Below, in pieces: positions 21,838 through 32,816 of a stretch of 64,000 nucleotides of DNA. Made by a program: the position numbers and the translations under genes. Source of the stretch: Apium graveolens (taxonomy: Eukaryota; Streptophyta; Magnoliopsida; Apiales; Apiaceae); NCBI RefSeq assembly GCF_009905375.1, contig NW_027417668.1, positions 48,931 to 112,930 on the forward strand, read 5' to 3'. The notes under the pieces are model-generated. The model was not told the DNA's origin. It searched no databases and saw only the letters and a program-made list of their open reading frames with translations. Positions within the stretch are counted from its first letter, which is position 1. Each line of letters opens with the position of its first letter.

Positions 21838-24800
21838 TGTAACGCCTAGGAAATATTATGTATTTATTTTTATCAATAAATAATTATTATGTGATTTTAT
21901 GTGAATTTTGGTGAATTATTTGATAATTGATATTAATATTTCGATGTTTATTTCTGATAAAAATAAGATATTTTTATTTTTAATTACCCAGAATTAAATC
22001 TAGATAATTTTGGTATTTTTCTGGTAATTTTTGGATTATCATATGATTTTATAAGGATTTATAGAATTAATAATGATTGTTTTTACATATATATAAAATT
22101 ACTTTTTAGAATCAGAAATCGTCCCACTTCAATCGTTTTTATGTTTTAATAACCCGAAACTCTTCCGAAAACTCCTTCCTAATCTAATCTGATAATTCTG
22201 AATACTTTTCATGTTTTGACTTTCTCGATCCGGGATACGGTTTGACCTGCACGAGTCCCGGTGTGAAATTTTCGATACGCAAATCATTTTATATATCGAT
22301 AAGAATCCATATTCTCAAAAGGCGAGACATTATCACCTTAATTTCGTATAAAGTATTTTATAGGGAGCTTTGTTTTGATAATTATCCAAATCTGGTATTA
22401 AAATCATATCGTCTTTTTAGTTACTTAGCGGCTAAGTAACCTATTTTCGAATCCGATGTGTAAATGTAATTATCGAATTATTAAATAAATAAAATAGGTG
22501 ATGATTCTATCAGCTATGTGTTGCTGTATTATTAATTGTTTGTGATTTGTTGGATTTTGTAATTAATTATCGAGTTGTATGCACTTAATTCATTTTTAAA
22601 GTGATTGAATTGAATATTTATTCTTATAAATGTTAAAATTATCTCTAAAATTATTTTTATTATTTTATAATTTTATTTATTATTTTTGGGAGTTTATAAA
22701 ATTTAGAAATTTATATTTTATTGATTATTTATTTTTAAATGATTTTCCGATTTTAGTTAATTGTAAAATCAATATTTAATTCCAAGATGTTTCAAAAATC
22801 CTAAAAATTTTATTTTATTAACTTTTAAATATTTCGAGAATTTTAAAATTATTTTGAAAATGTTCTGTCTTTTATTCACCTACACATTTATTCGTTAAAT
22901 TGTTAAATGCGGATTTGATCAACGATTTGAAAATGTCTTAAAAATGTTATTTTTTATTAATTTTCAATATTTGGAGAATTTAAGAAATATTTTGAATTAT
23001 TGTATATATTTCCGATGAATTATTTTCGCACGCGATACGTAATAATACATTTGCGATTTAGGAACGAGACCAGATAGCGACGGGAACAAAATAAAAGAAA
23101 AAAAATGATTTAACCAAACCCCCCCTTTTTCTCCATTGTTGCCGCCTCTGCTCAATCTCTCTTCGATTTCTTTCTCTCTTCCTGTCGATCTCTCCCTCTA
23201 ATCCTCTCTCTCCCTCTCTCTCTCTCTCTCTCGATTACTCTAGTCTCTCTCTCATAATCTCTATCTCTACCTCTAATTTCTTTATCCCCTCTCTGTTTTC
23301 TCTGATTCTTTTCAGACTCTTGCTTTTCGGTGAGTTTCCGGCCGGTTTTTTCCGGCGACTCCCTTGCTTCCTCTTTAAATTGATATACATACAATTGTAT
23401 ATATATATACATATAAGTGTGTGCTGCTGTGTGTTAGTGATTGTGTGTGAGTGTTTTTGCGTGTGTGTGTATTTGTGTTGACGTGCCTGTGTGTGGTGGT
23501 TTGTGGTGGTGGTGGTGTGGGTTTGACTGTGTTGCTGCCCTATTTCTTCTCCGTTTTGCGCGTGTAGTGCATGGCTGTTAGATCATTTTTGATGTTATTT
23601 TATTAATTTTTTTGCAGGAAAAATTTATTCGAGTTATATTCATGAAATAAACGTATTTTTCGTGCAGGAAATAATTATATTTAATCGGTAGAATTTACGT
23701 TAGAAACCCGGAATTAATCGGGTACCCGTAAATTTTACCGCCGTCGACGATGAGCTTTGGAGAGTCGACGGTGGACCGTGATGAATTAATTCTGAGTCCT
23801 AAATTATAAATAAATAAAATTAGTTGTAAAATAGATTTTCGAAATAAAAACGAATAAAAATAATTAATATCTGAATTGTTTTGGTGATTGGGATTGATGT
23901 ATGGATTCTGAATTGGATGATTGCGTGGATTGTTGTTGTGAATTGACGTCGAATTATTTCGACGGGTAGGCCGATAAATAAAGGAGACGCTGCCCGATTT
24001 TCGGGAAAATAATTCCGAAAATACGGGAACGTAACCTATAATTATCGGAGACGTCGAATAATCATATACGATTATATTATAGGAACTTAATGGCGAATGA
24101 CACAAAATATTTCATAAGTAATTGATTACCCTATTTCCGAGATAACAAATATACGTATTTTTCGAAAATAAATACCGAACCGAGTCTTGAAGAGGTGAAC
24201 CCTAATTGCTATGTGTATTTTAATAATACATATAAATATAAGTTGGAACAGGAAATCGCATGGGTAGAGGTGATTGTGGCATTAAGTTGAGCTTAAGTGA
24301 AACGATTATCTGAATTAGGATATTTTAACCATGTAGGTCCTAGACGGAAAACCCGAGTAACGACATCGGACTAGGGACGATTTACTGATTAGATGTTGAG
24401 ATCAACGAAGTTCCAATTGAAGGGCCTGAATGTTAGGAACGTATCCAGAATGGAATAGTAGTTTGACGATAAAGCCGAACGTCCAACTCGAACCAAAGTC
24501 AACTAGTAATAGTGGTTAAAGCTTATTGAGGCAAGTATTCTCGAACTTTCTTTTAAATACTGCAAGCATTCCTAATTTTCTTTTAAATTACTGCAATTAT
24601 TTCTTCGATCCTATTCTAAGTTCAGAATAGTTAACTGTTTTACATTTCGCTGCAATTACTCTGTTTATGCACGTTACTTTCATTATTGTTCCTATAATTC
24701 GATTGCTCTCTTGAGCAAATACCCATGCGAACCCTGAATTGGGATGTTTTGAATTCAAAAGAATTTGACATCAAAACACTCTACGGGCTGGATAGTGATA

Positions 24801-25539
24801 TTTTGGGGATTGAGTTTTATTTAATCCTGAGGACCGGGATGACTGGTGCCTCGATATGGGCCGTAGTGCCTAGGTACCTGAATGGACCTATACAGTTGGG
24901 TATAGATCCGCACTGTATCCAGACTGATCAGCAGGGTATAGTGCATATGTTAGAACTAGTGTCCAGTCTAATTTGTTGTTGATCGCCATTAACGGCATTC
25001 TCTTTCGAAAGGTTTTCATGATTCCAAAACCGGACAAAACCCTGACTCAGGAGATGAATCGGGGAATCGCTTGTCATTTTTGGATTTTAGTTAAAGGCTG
25101 GTGACAGCCAACGTTTATTAGCTCACTTACTCAAAATAAATAAAATTGTTTAAAATTGTTTTAAGATTATGTCCGGAGTTTTTCCTTTGTTATTAATATT
25201 TGAACTCAAATTATATACTTGATGGGCATTTTTGGCTCACTCTTGCTTTGTCTGCCAGAAACAAATAGGGATAAACATGAATAGCTTAGATAGACAACAG
25301 AAGTTCGAGAAATCGCCGCTGCGAGAAGTGGAAGAAGTTAGAAGAATATGACTCAAACATTAGTTCAAAGGTATTTACACTTGTATTCTAGTTATTGTGA
25401 GTTGTAGAGAGGTAGATTCTTGTTTCATACCATAACCTGTAAACGATCCAGATTCAAGGGGTTAATTGAATATTCTTTTGTTTTATGTAAAGATTCTTTT
25501 CGTGATACCAAATCTTGACCCCAGATTTGGGGTGTTACA
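21838..25539 (+). mobile_element. Solo LTR, Tekay-like gypsy (3.7 kb)
   Basis: This insertion of 3,702 bp begins TGTAACGCC and ends GGTGTTACA, with TAAAG on both sides (21833-21837 and 25540-25544). The right end (GACCCCAGATTTGGGG) closely parallels the right end of the Tekay LTRs at 32609 and 41968, so it is a plus-oriented LTR of the same kind. No internal coding domain, primer site or second LTR is present, so a solo LTR left by intra-element recombination is the simplest reading. A CT-rich block (23150-23235) and a GT/GGT-rich block (23416-23520) lie inside. Confidence 0.85.
23150..23520. repeat. CT-rich then GT-rich simple repeats in solo LTR
   Basis: A pyrimidine block with (CT) runs at 23205-23231 is followed by GTGTGT and GTGGTGGTGG tracts. 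In an LTR these could flank the transcription start, but I see no clear TATA box beside them. Confidence 0.75.
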
Positions 25540-26832
25540 TAAAGTTTGTTGAGTTGTTGTAGTCACAGTCAGTTCTCTAAATCTTCTTTCATTTATCTTA
25601 CTTTCTCCACCTTGTCTAGATTGAGACCTAGTGATTGCTTTTGATGAACCACTAATTCCAACTAGCTCTTCACCTCTTCTCCTTTCACTATCCTTTTGTC
25701 CCCCCTTATTACCTCCATCAAGATTTTCATCATCAGTGTTTGTCAATGTCAGCTGCTTGCATTTAGATTGAACAATTTTCTCCCCCTTTTTTGTATCATC
25801 ACCAATCAGTAGAGAAAGAATCAGCTCCATTAAATTATGTACCTCTGTAAGTTGACCAGACATTTGAATTTGCTTAGCTTGCAATCTAGCTTGATTGGCT
25901 TCAATTGTAGTTTGTCTGGCAATAATTGGTGCAATTTGCTTCTGAATTTTCTGATGAGTAGTCAGCCTTGAAGCAATCAATGATCCTTTGATTTGATTGA
26001 TTTGAGAAGTGGTTACTTCTTGAGCTGTATGTAAGGATCTGACAACCAGAGTCTATGATTTCAGATGAGTCAACATATCATGATTTTGAATTCTCTGTTC
26101 AGCTGTTTCTAGATGTTCAACATCATTTGTTCTGGAAATAGTATAGGTATCATCTTTCCATTTAGCATTCCATATTTCATCAAGATAATCTTGCTTCTTC
26201 TTGGCATTTAAATCCTTCATTTTCTGTTGCCTCACATGAGTAGGCATATCTTCAGGGAAGAAAAGATCATCCTCAGGATCTATAGGAACATTTGAAATAT
26301 CATCTTCTTCACCGTTATTAGATTCTCCCTTTACAACTGGATCATGAACTATCTGTTGAACTTCATCACCAGCTTCAGCATGTAAGATATAATCAGAAAT
26401 TGGTGCAGTATGTGATCCAACAGCTTCAGAAGCTTCAATATCATCAGCAGTTAACTCCACATCTTCAAGAATTGTAGATAAATAAAACGGAGCTTCTAAA
26501 TTTTCTTCCAGAACCTCAGTTCGTGTAGAGTGTTGTGGTGACCCTGTAATGGATGAAACTTTATGAATGGATTTTTGTGCTACTACATCTTCAGCAACAA
26601 CATGGATTTCTTCAGGTGGTGGAATAGTAGAGTGTATGGACTATTTTTCAGCAAAAATATGGATTGCTACATGTGGTGGAATAGAAGATTGAATGGACTG
26701 CAAGAAAGTATCAGTACTTAGACCTGCAGGGAGATTAGAAGCACTTAATACATCAGAGTTTATCAAAGTGTCAACAGACTGTTGTTCAACAGCTGTTTCT
26801 TGTGTACATTGTGCACCTGCAAAATATAACAA

Positions 26833-27880
26833 TTATCACTTAATCTTTATATTCTTTTAAAGTAGTTTCACTGCTCCTCACACCACACAGCTCATGACTA
26901 GTCAAAGTTTCCTCACAAGGATTACTAAATCCTATCTCTCATCTACCTCTTCTTTTGCCAGGAAGGATCCTGCCTCTCTTGTTCTATTTTTCTCTAAATC
27001 TTTTCACACAACTCACAGAAAAGCTCAGATAATTTGTCTTACAGAAATAAGAGGTGGCTAAAGAAGGGTGGTATGTGGTCATACAACTAGAGGTAGTCAT
27101 TAAATAAGGTCTAGAAATAATCATACTAACAGGATTTATAACATGAATAATAAATGCTGAAAATACCAAATCAGTATTTAAAATAAATGCTGACAGAGTA
27201 AAGACGGTATTTATACCTTGTGAATCTGAAATCACAATTGAACTCACATTCAAAACTGTGGTTATGACAGTTGTTCACCAATTATGGGAACCTCCATTTG
27301 AATTGGAGAGGATTTGATCAAGTTACTGTCATGTACCATGATCTCAAACCTTGTTCTTATTGCAAAGAACTAACACTTGAATGTGTTATTAAAAGCTTTC
27401 ACAGGGTCTTCAGTAAAAACTGATGAAACCCTTGTGTTTCTGTTGGTGTCATAAAGAACTACCTCAACATGTAGTCTCTTACCAACTTAATGTTATTTCT
27501 GAGTTGTGAGCATAGTTTCAAGAACTATGTAACTTGATTTTAGCAACATTTGAGAAATGGATTCAAGTGTTTCATTTTAAAGAAGAAATTTGAGATAGAA
27601 AATATATGATTTTGAGATTGAGTGTTGACAACTTCCTTGAAAGAAAAAGAAAGTTTCAAATAGTATGTCCTGTTTCAGAATATCATACTTTTGAAATATA
27701 GATATGTTTAGACATTTTGATAAACAAGAACACTCAAAGATCATAATTCTCATAAGATCAGATTTATACCTTTTATCAATTTCTTCTGTGATATCAGTTG
27801 CTTCCTGTAATGTTGTGCCCAAGCTGTACTGTAGTGAACATATGTAACTCAAACAAAAATTAGTGGTATACATGCACTAT
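26833..27880. other. SIRE copy B spacer
   Basis: AT-rich sequence between the readable post-pol ORF of copy B and the Tat LTR. No pol domain or recognisable gene is visible. It probably corresponds to the post-pol spacer seen in copy C at 61100-63530. Confidence 0.4.
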
Positions 27881-28468
27881 TGAATATGATAGGGAATAAA
27901 TAAATCCTAATTACGTACTTAATATTGCATTAATTACACATGATTTGGGCTACAAGGCCCAATTAGAAGATGTATGACATTTAGACCAAAAAGGTTAACA
28001 CATTGATCAGGCCTGATGGACTAGATCAGGCCTGATGGAACAAAGAAGGCCCAAAACCCTGAATATCAATTAATTTTCTAATTAATTAATAAGGGAGAAA
28101 AATAGCTATTAAGATGAGTCCTGGTGGGGATATAAATCCTTGTAGATTGGCCTCCAAGGAACCTCATAGGATAAGGAATCAGCTTCCTACTTCCTAGGAC
28201 TCCAAAGTCCATTTTAATTCTGAGACTTGACCACCAACTCTCCTACACCAAGTCCAATTCAAGGACTCCCAACATCTATATAAGGGGCCTCACCCCACAA
28301 ATCAGAACTACGTTTTTTCACTTGATCCATGGCAATCAGCAAGGTACGTAGACATCTTATTAAGGCGGATTGAGTCACGAAACACAAGAGCAGTCAAATC
28401 GAGCCTCGAAGTTCACGTTCCTTAGTAATAAACACAACAATTATATACCTTAGTTTTAATCCATAACA
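27881..28468 (+). repeat. Tat element 5' LTR
   Basis: The LTR ends CCATAACA just before the primer site. Its left limit is approximate. It holds a TATA box (CTATATAAGG, 28276-28285) and two copies of the perfect palindrome ATCAGGCCTGAT (28006-28017 and 28025-28036). Confidence 0.7.
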
Positions 28469-28470
28469 TT

Positions 28471-28486
28471 TGGCGCCGCCTGTGGG
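28471..28486 (+). other. Primer binding site, Tat element
   Basis: TGGCGCCGCCTGTGGG closely resembles the tRNA-Arg complement TGGCGCCGTCTGTGG used by Tat/Ogre elements, with one substitution. It lies two bases after the LTR. Confidence 0.85.
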
Positions 28487-28526
28487 AATTCACAACAACA
28501 ACCATGGCGAGAACATGGAGAACGAT

Positions 28527-31500
28527 TGTAATAACCCCAATTTTTGGAAAATTTTGAAACACTGATGAATAGTAACTTTTGCTGATGATGATGATTAAGG
28601 AAAATTATCAGACCACGCTATATAGGAGTACTGTTATGGAAATTCTAAGATCGTATTAGTACTCCATAAAGTAAATAAGTGTATGTAAAGTTCGTCAGAA
28701 TCCAAATCCGAACACTTTGATTTTTTCCCAAAAATTCACCAGATACCAAAAGAATTGAGTATAAGGTGACAGGATAAAAATGATTTAAATTCGAGGATTT
28801 TAAGAGGGGATCATAAAAAGGAATATAAAATATTGAGAAAGGTTTAGGGGAACCCAAGTAATAAGATCCCGGATATGATCCCTCAAACGATGAACGAGAA
28901 CGAAATTTAAGCGAACCGTAAAACAAATAAGCGACCAAGAGACAAGCTTGTACAAGAAGCCAAGGATTGTGACATCATCAAACCACAAGGAAGAGACATG
29001 TGGCAATTGGATGACATAAGAATGATGACCTAAGCATGACAAAAAGAAGTGTGTTGTTGGTTGATTGTGAGCCATTCATTTTTTACCATGGTAAATCCTC
29101 AAAATTAGCCAAGCCATAAACAAAGAAACAAAACAAAAAAATCATAACACAGACTTGACTTTTCATTTTAAAGAAGCAAGCTCTCGGCCAAAACCAGAGC
29201 AGCAACTTCAAACTACCATATCTCCTTCAATACTCACTCAAATAGTATGTTCTATAGCTCTTTGGAAAGGTATTGAGATGGACTACAACTCTTGTTCACA
29301 AGTCTCATCCAAATAAGTATGGTAAGACCCTCGTTTTGACAGTTCTTTCAATCTGACTTTTAGAAACTTCAAAACCTAACTTTGTGTTCTTGATTTCTTT
29401 GGAAAGATCAAGCTTGTAGGAGGTTAGATTAAGGCTCACTAAGGCTTCCTAGCAACTTAACACCTAACCAAGGAAGATATCAACTTCAAACCCTAGCTTT
29501 GATTTTATGATTCCATTAAGTTTTATTGAAGCATTGTTAGTATTAAGGCTTGATCTTTGATTATAAGTAGTTTTGGTGGATTTATATTGGTTTTAAATAT
29601 TGGGTCTTTGATTGGTTGGATAAATTGGTAAAACGTGGATTTGGGGACTGATTTTGTAGTATGATGGTTGAATATTGTTGTATTGGTGGTTGTGAGTGAA
29701 TTGATGATAATTTAGAGTGTTAATTAAATTGGAAATCGCGTAAACATAAACGTCATAATGCCCGATTTTCCATAACTGTTCTGTTCTTAACTTTAGGACC
29801 CGTGAACTCACTGAAAGATTCTAACCTTTACCATTTTTATATAGTTCATGTTACGAGCTTCGTTTTGATATGTGGTTCACTTGAATCGGATGTACGGTTT
29901 AGGAGAAACGACCGTTTTAAGTAACGGCGTTTCGCGAACGAACCATTACCCCCCGCCTTACTTTAAAACCTTGGTTAAGGCCCTTAAATGACTAATTGGA
30001 GTATGAAACAATTATTTAAAGTGGGTTAGGCAGTTGGTAGGGGACTCGCGAAAGAATCGCCTTAAAATTCTTAATGGTTAATTTATTAAAAATGGTGGAG
30101 TCGAGGGTACTCGAGCGACTTAAGTGAATCATTAAGCGCAAAAGCGAGGGTTAGAGTCTAATTGGTTAAAGTCTAGTTTCTTATGCGACCGGGGTTTAAT
30201 TCCGACTTATGTTGTTGTTTATAGGTTATCGGACCCACTCTAAGCTTAAGTCTATCCGGGAACACTCAGGCAAGTTTTCTACCCGTTATACTATTGTTGT
30301 GATGTATATATGTATATGCATTATCTTGTGATAAGTGCATGATTGTTATTAGCAAATCTTGCGATATATTGGAGCATGTGATATGATATTTATATGCATG
30401 CTTGTTTCGTAATCTTGATATCTAATTGTTGATTCAATGCTTATAAGTTGCATAATACCTATGCTAGAGATAAGCAGTAGTTGCGTATACCCTTAGTATA
30501 GGGGACCCAAAGGTGAACATATTGCTAAACCGGGAGTCGATGTTCCCGAGTATAATATATATATATATATATAGATATATAGATATAGTTTTCAAAACTA
30601 TTAATCGAATAAGGTTTATTCAATAACTTTATTTTAATTAATGAATATTAGTTTGAATATTCATTCGAGGACTTATGACTTCGTTTATTTTATTTAATGA
30701 ATATTAGTTTGAATATTCATTCGAGGACTTATGACTCCGTTTATTTTATTTAATGAATATTATTTTAAATATTCATTCGAGGACTTATGACTCCAGTTTA
30801 TTTTATTTAATAAATATTATTTTGAATATTCATTCGAGCACTTATGACTCCCTTATTTATTAAATAATATTCTTTATTTTAATAAAGAATAATGTTTCGA
30901 TAATCAAACTCATTTTTGATTATTCAAATAAAGATCGTACTTTCGTATAAGTATATTTTTGGTTATTTATTATTCATTTCAAGTATGAGTTTTAAAACTT
31001 TTACTTCAATTATTTTTATAAGGATGATCCTTATGGTAATATTATTTAAATAATAATATTCAGATATCCTCCAACATATCGGGACTGATTTATTTTATTA
31101 AATCAGCATTACTCCAAACATTCTCAAAAATGTTTTCGAGTCTTCAAAATGATTTTAAAAGTTAGAGCGGATCCCAAAACTCGTTTTCAAATTTAAGATC
31201 TTCCTTTCGAAGGGGACTTGAATACTCGCTCAAAAATCTAAGGGAGCCGGCTCTGTGGTGTATTTTATATTCGCAACGTGGTTGCTGTTTTGAGAAAATA
31301 ATTTGATTACTTTCCCAATGTTCGGGAAGTAAGTCCATCTAATTGAGTCGGCATAAGCAACAGGCCGGGGTACGGTCTATGAAGGTGTAAGAGGCTGGGT
31401 GACAGTACATCCATGCATGAGTGGCCGGGTAACGGTCTAGCGCGAGGTCCTAATGCGGCCAGGGTGATGACCGGCGAGGAATTCATCCATCTACAGTAGA

Positions 31501-32609
31501 AAAGGTTACTTATTGGTATCTTTGCCTGATCAGCAAGATATTGGGTTTATGCCAAAATTCTTTTCTTTCCAAATTCATTGGATATTGCAACTCTGTTCAT
31601 ACTTTACATGACAGAGGTTTTCAGGAAATGTATGGGAGATATATATGAATATATATATTGGGACTTAATGAAGTATCTCGTAACTTCATTTCATTCAATG
31701 ATATTTCAAAGATTGAATCTATTCAAATCTTATCTTGTAATCTCATCTATGTGATGGACTTTTGAAACTAATTATAACTTGAACTGGTGGTAGTTCAAGT
31801 AGTATTCGGAAAAGATATAAGTATATTGGAGTATCTTGTAACTTCATCTTTTAAACTTATATCTAGTAAATGATTTTCTTATGCATGTCAAAGATTTTCA
31901 GAAAAACGTTGAGACAAGGGTAGATATATGAGATCACCTTGCAACGATATTTTTATACAGTTATAAACTGGAACTATGTGTGTATTATGCATGGCAGAGT
32001 ATTTCAAAGATTTTGAAAAGTATATATGTATATACTGAATATTTTGCAACTTGGTCGCGTTAAGATATCAACTTGGTTCATTTCTTCTTGACCAAGACTT
32101 TCATGAGTACTATGAGGATGCTCATATATTGTTAATTATTATACATATTATTTCGATGGGCTTGTTGCTCACCCTTGCTTTCTTCTTTCATCACACAACA
32201 TCAGATAGACAAGATGAACATGACCAAGCTCCCAATTCGCGAGCGGATAGGAAACGTTCCGTAGTTTCCTATAGGTGTTGATGTCGCTGTAACAGAGGTA
32301 GGAACTACTAATAGGCTAGGCTTTCAACTTTTGATGTACCAGACTTATGTATCTTTATGAATTGTAATAATGGCAAAGAAATGTAAATTTATTCATAAAC
32401 CCTTTTAAGGTGTAATGGCATATAATTGTGGAATAAAATGACTCGTGTTATTTTTGGATATTCATCTCTGAGACTATAACTTGTGGTGTGCGTGTTTATT
32501 GTGGGGTCACAGTACGGAGTAGTTGATTGTTTATTAAGATTGGGTGTTATTAAGGGAAATGGAACTCGTGACAACCCGGATTCCCGACCCCGGATTTGGG
32601 GGTGTTACA
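28527..32609 (+). repeat. Tekay 5' LTR
   Basis: This LTR runs TGTAATAACC ... GTGTTACA. It contains a 56-bp tandem array (30628-30850), an AT dinucleotide run near 30545-30580 and a GC-rich spaced-motif module (31370-31480). Frames inside it are not credible genes. Confidence 0.92.
30628..30850. repeat. 56-bp tandem array in Tekay 5' LTR
   Basis: Four units start at 30628, 30684, 30740 and 30797 with TTTATTTTA and contain GAATATTCATTCGAG then ACTTATGACT. The copy in the 3' LTR is at 39989-40212. Confidence 0.9.
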
Positions 32610-32613
32610 AAAA

Positions 32614-32625
32614 TGGTATCAGAGC
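32614..32625 (+). other. Primer binding site, Tekay element
   Basis: TGGTATCAGAGC, an exact tRNA-iMet complement, lies four bases after the 5' LTR. Confidence 0.92.
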
Positions 32626-32816
32626 TAAGCGTTATAAACCTTGGAGATGATGTGACGTTAAAATAATAAGTTCACTAAGATAATAAGAACTCTTGCCAAG
32701 TTTATAGTCGGGCTACCTAACGTAGTACTGACAGTTAAAACCCTTATGGGAATCCTTATAAATATCGTGATAGAAGCGTAGTTCGCTATAGTATATGGTA
32801 GCGGGACTCCGAACTC

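Larger units (their letters stand above)
20256..26832 (-). pseudogene. SIRE copy B post-pol ORF (split and broken)
   Basis: This is the env-like position of SIRE elements, between pol and the 3' LTR. Pieces read from 26832 down to 25545 and from 21837 down to 20256. They include an acidic N-part (ISNVPIDPEDDLFFPEDMP), a coiled coil ending in DDTKKGEKIVQSKC, the motif SRRIFERENPGVDLE, and a C-terminal part with LDVMEENLMTKF. Copy C has counterparts of the last three regions, so this is one gene family. There are several stops and shifts plus a 3.7-kb LTR insertion. A splice-acceptor-like TTTTGCAG|GTG stands at 26819-26820, at the left limit of the readable frame. No cellular homologue is recognised; function unknown. 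Confidence 0.7.
19633..27880 (-). mobile_element. SIRE/Maximus copia copy B, right end only
   Basis: This minus-strand element is inserted in the integrase of copy A. Present are its 3' LTR (19633-20143), polypurine tract, and the post-pol reading frame, interrupted by the solo LTR 21838-25539. The part from about 26835 to 27880 shows no pol domain. At about 27881 a Tat LTR begins, so the remaining pol, gag and 5' LTR should be on the other side of the Tat element, outside the window. Confidence 0.8.

Noticed and set aside
23152..23412. Arg/Glu-rich minus-strand frame
   Set aside because: It is a translation of the CT-rich simple repeat and has no complexity typical of a protein.
24725..24982. 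85-residue plus-strand frame in the solo LTR
   Set aside because: No recognisable domain; it lies fully within the LTR and is probably chance.
28645..29075. Minus-strand frames repeated in both Tekay LTRs (also 38010-38440)
   Set aside because: Conservation between LTRs reflects recent insertion; frames overlap in two phases and show no domain.
32051..32281. Reading frame with a hydrophobic helix in the Tekay 5' LTR, repeated at 41410-41655 in the 3' LTR
   Set aside because: It begins at TTG without an ATG, and identity between the two copies is expected from recent LTR duplication alone. No independent support for coding.
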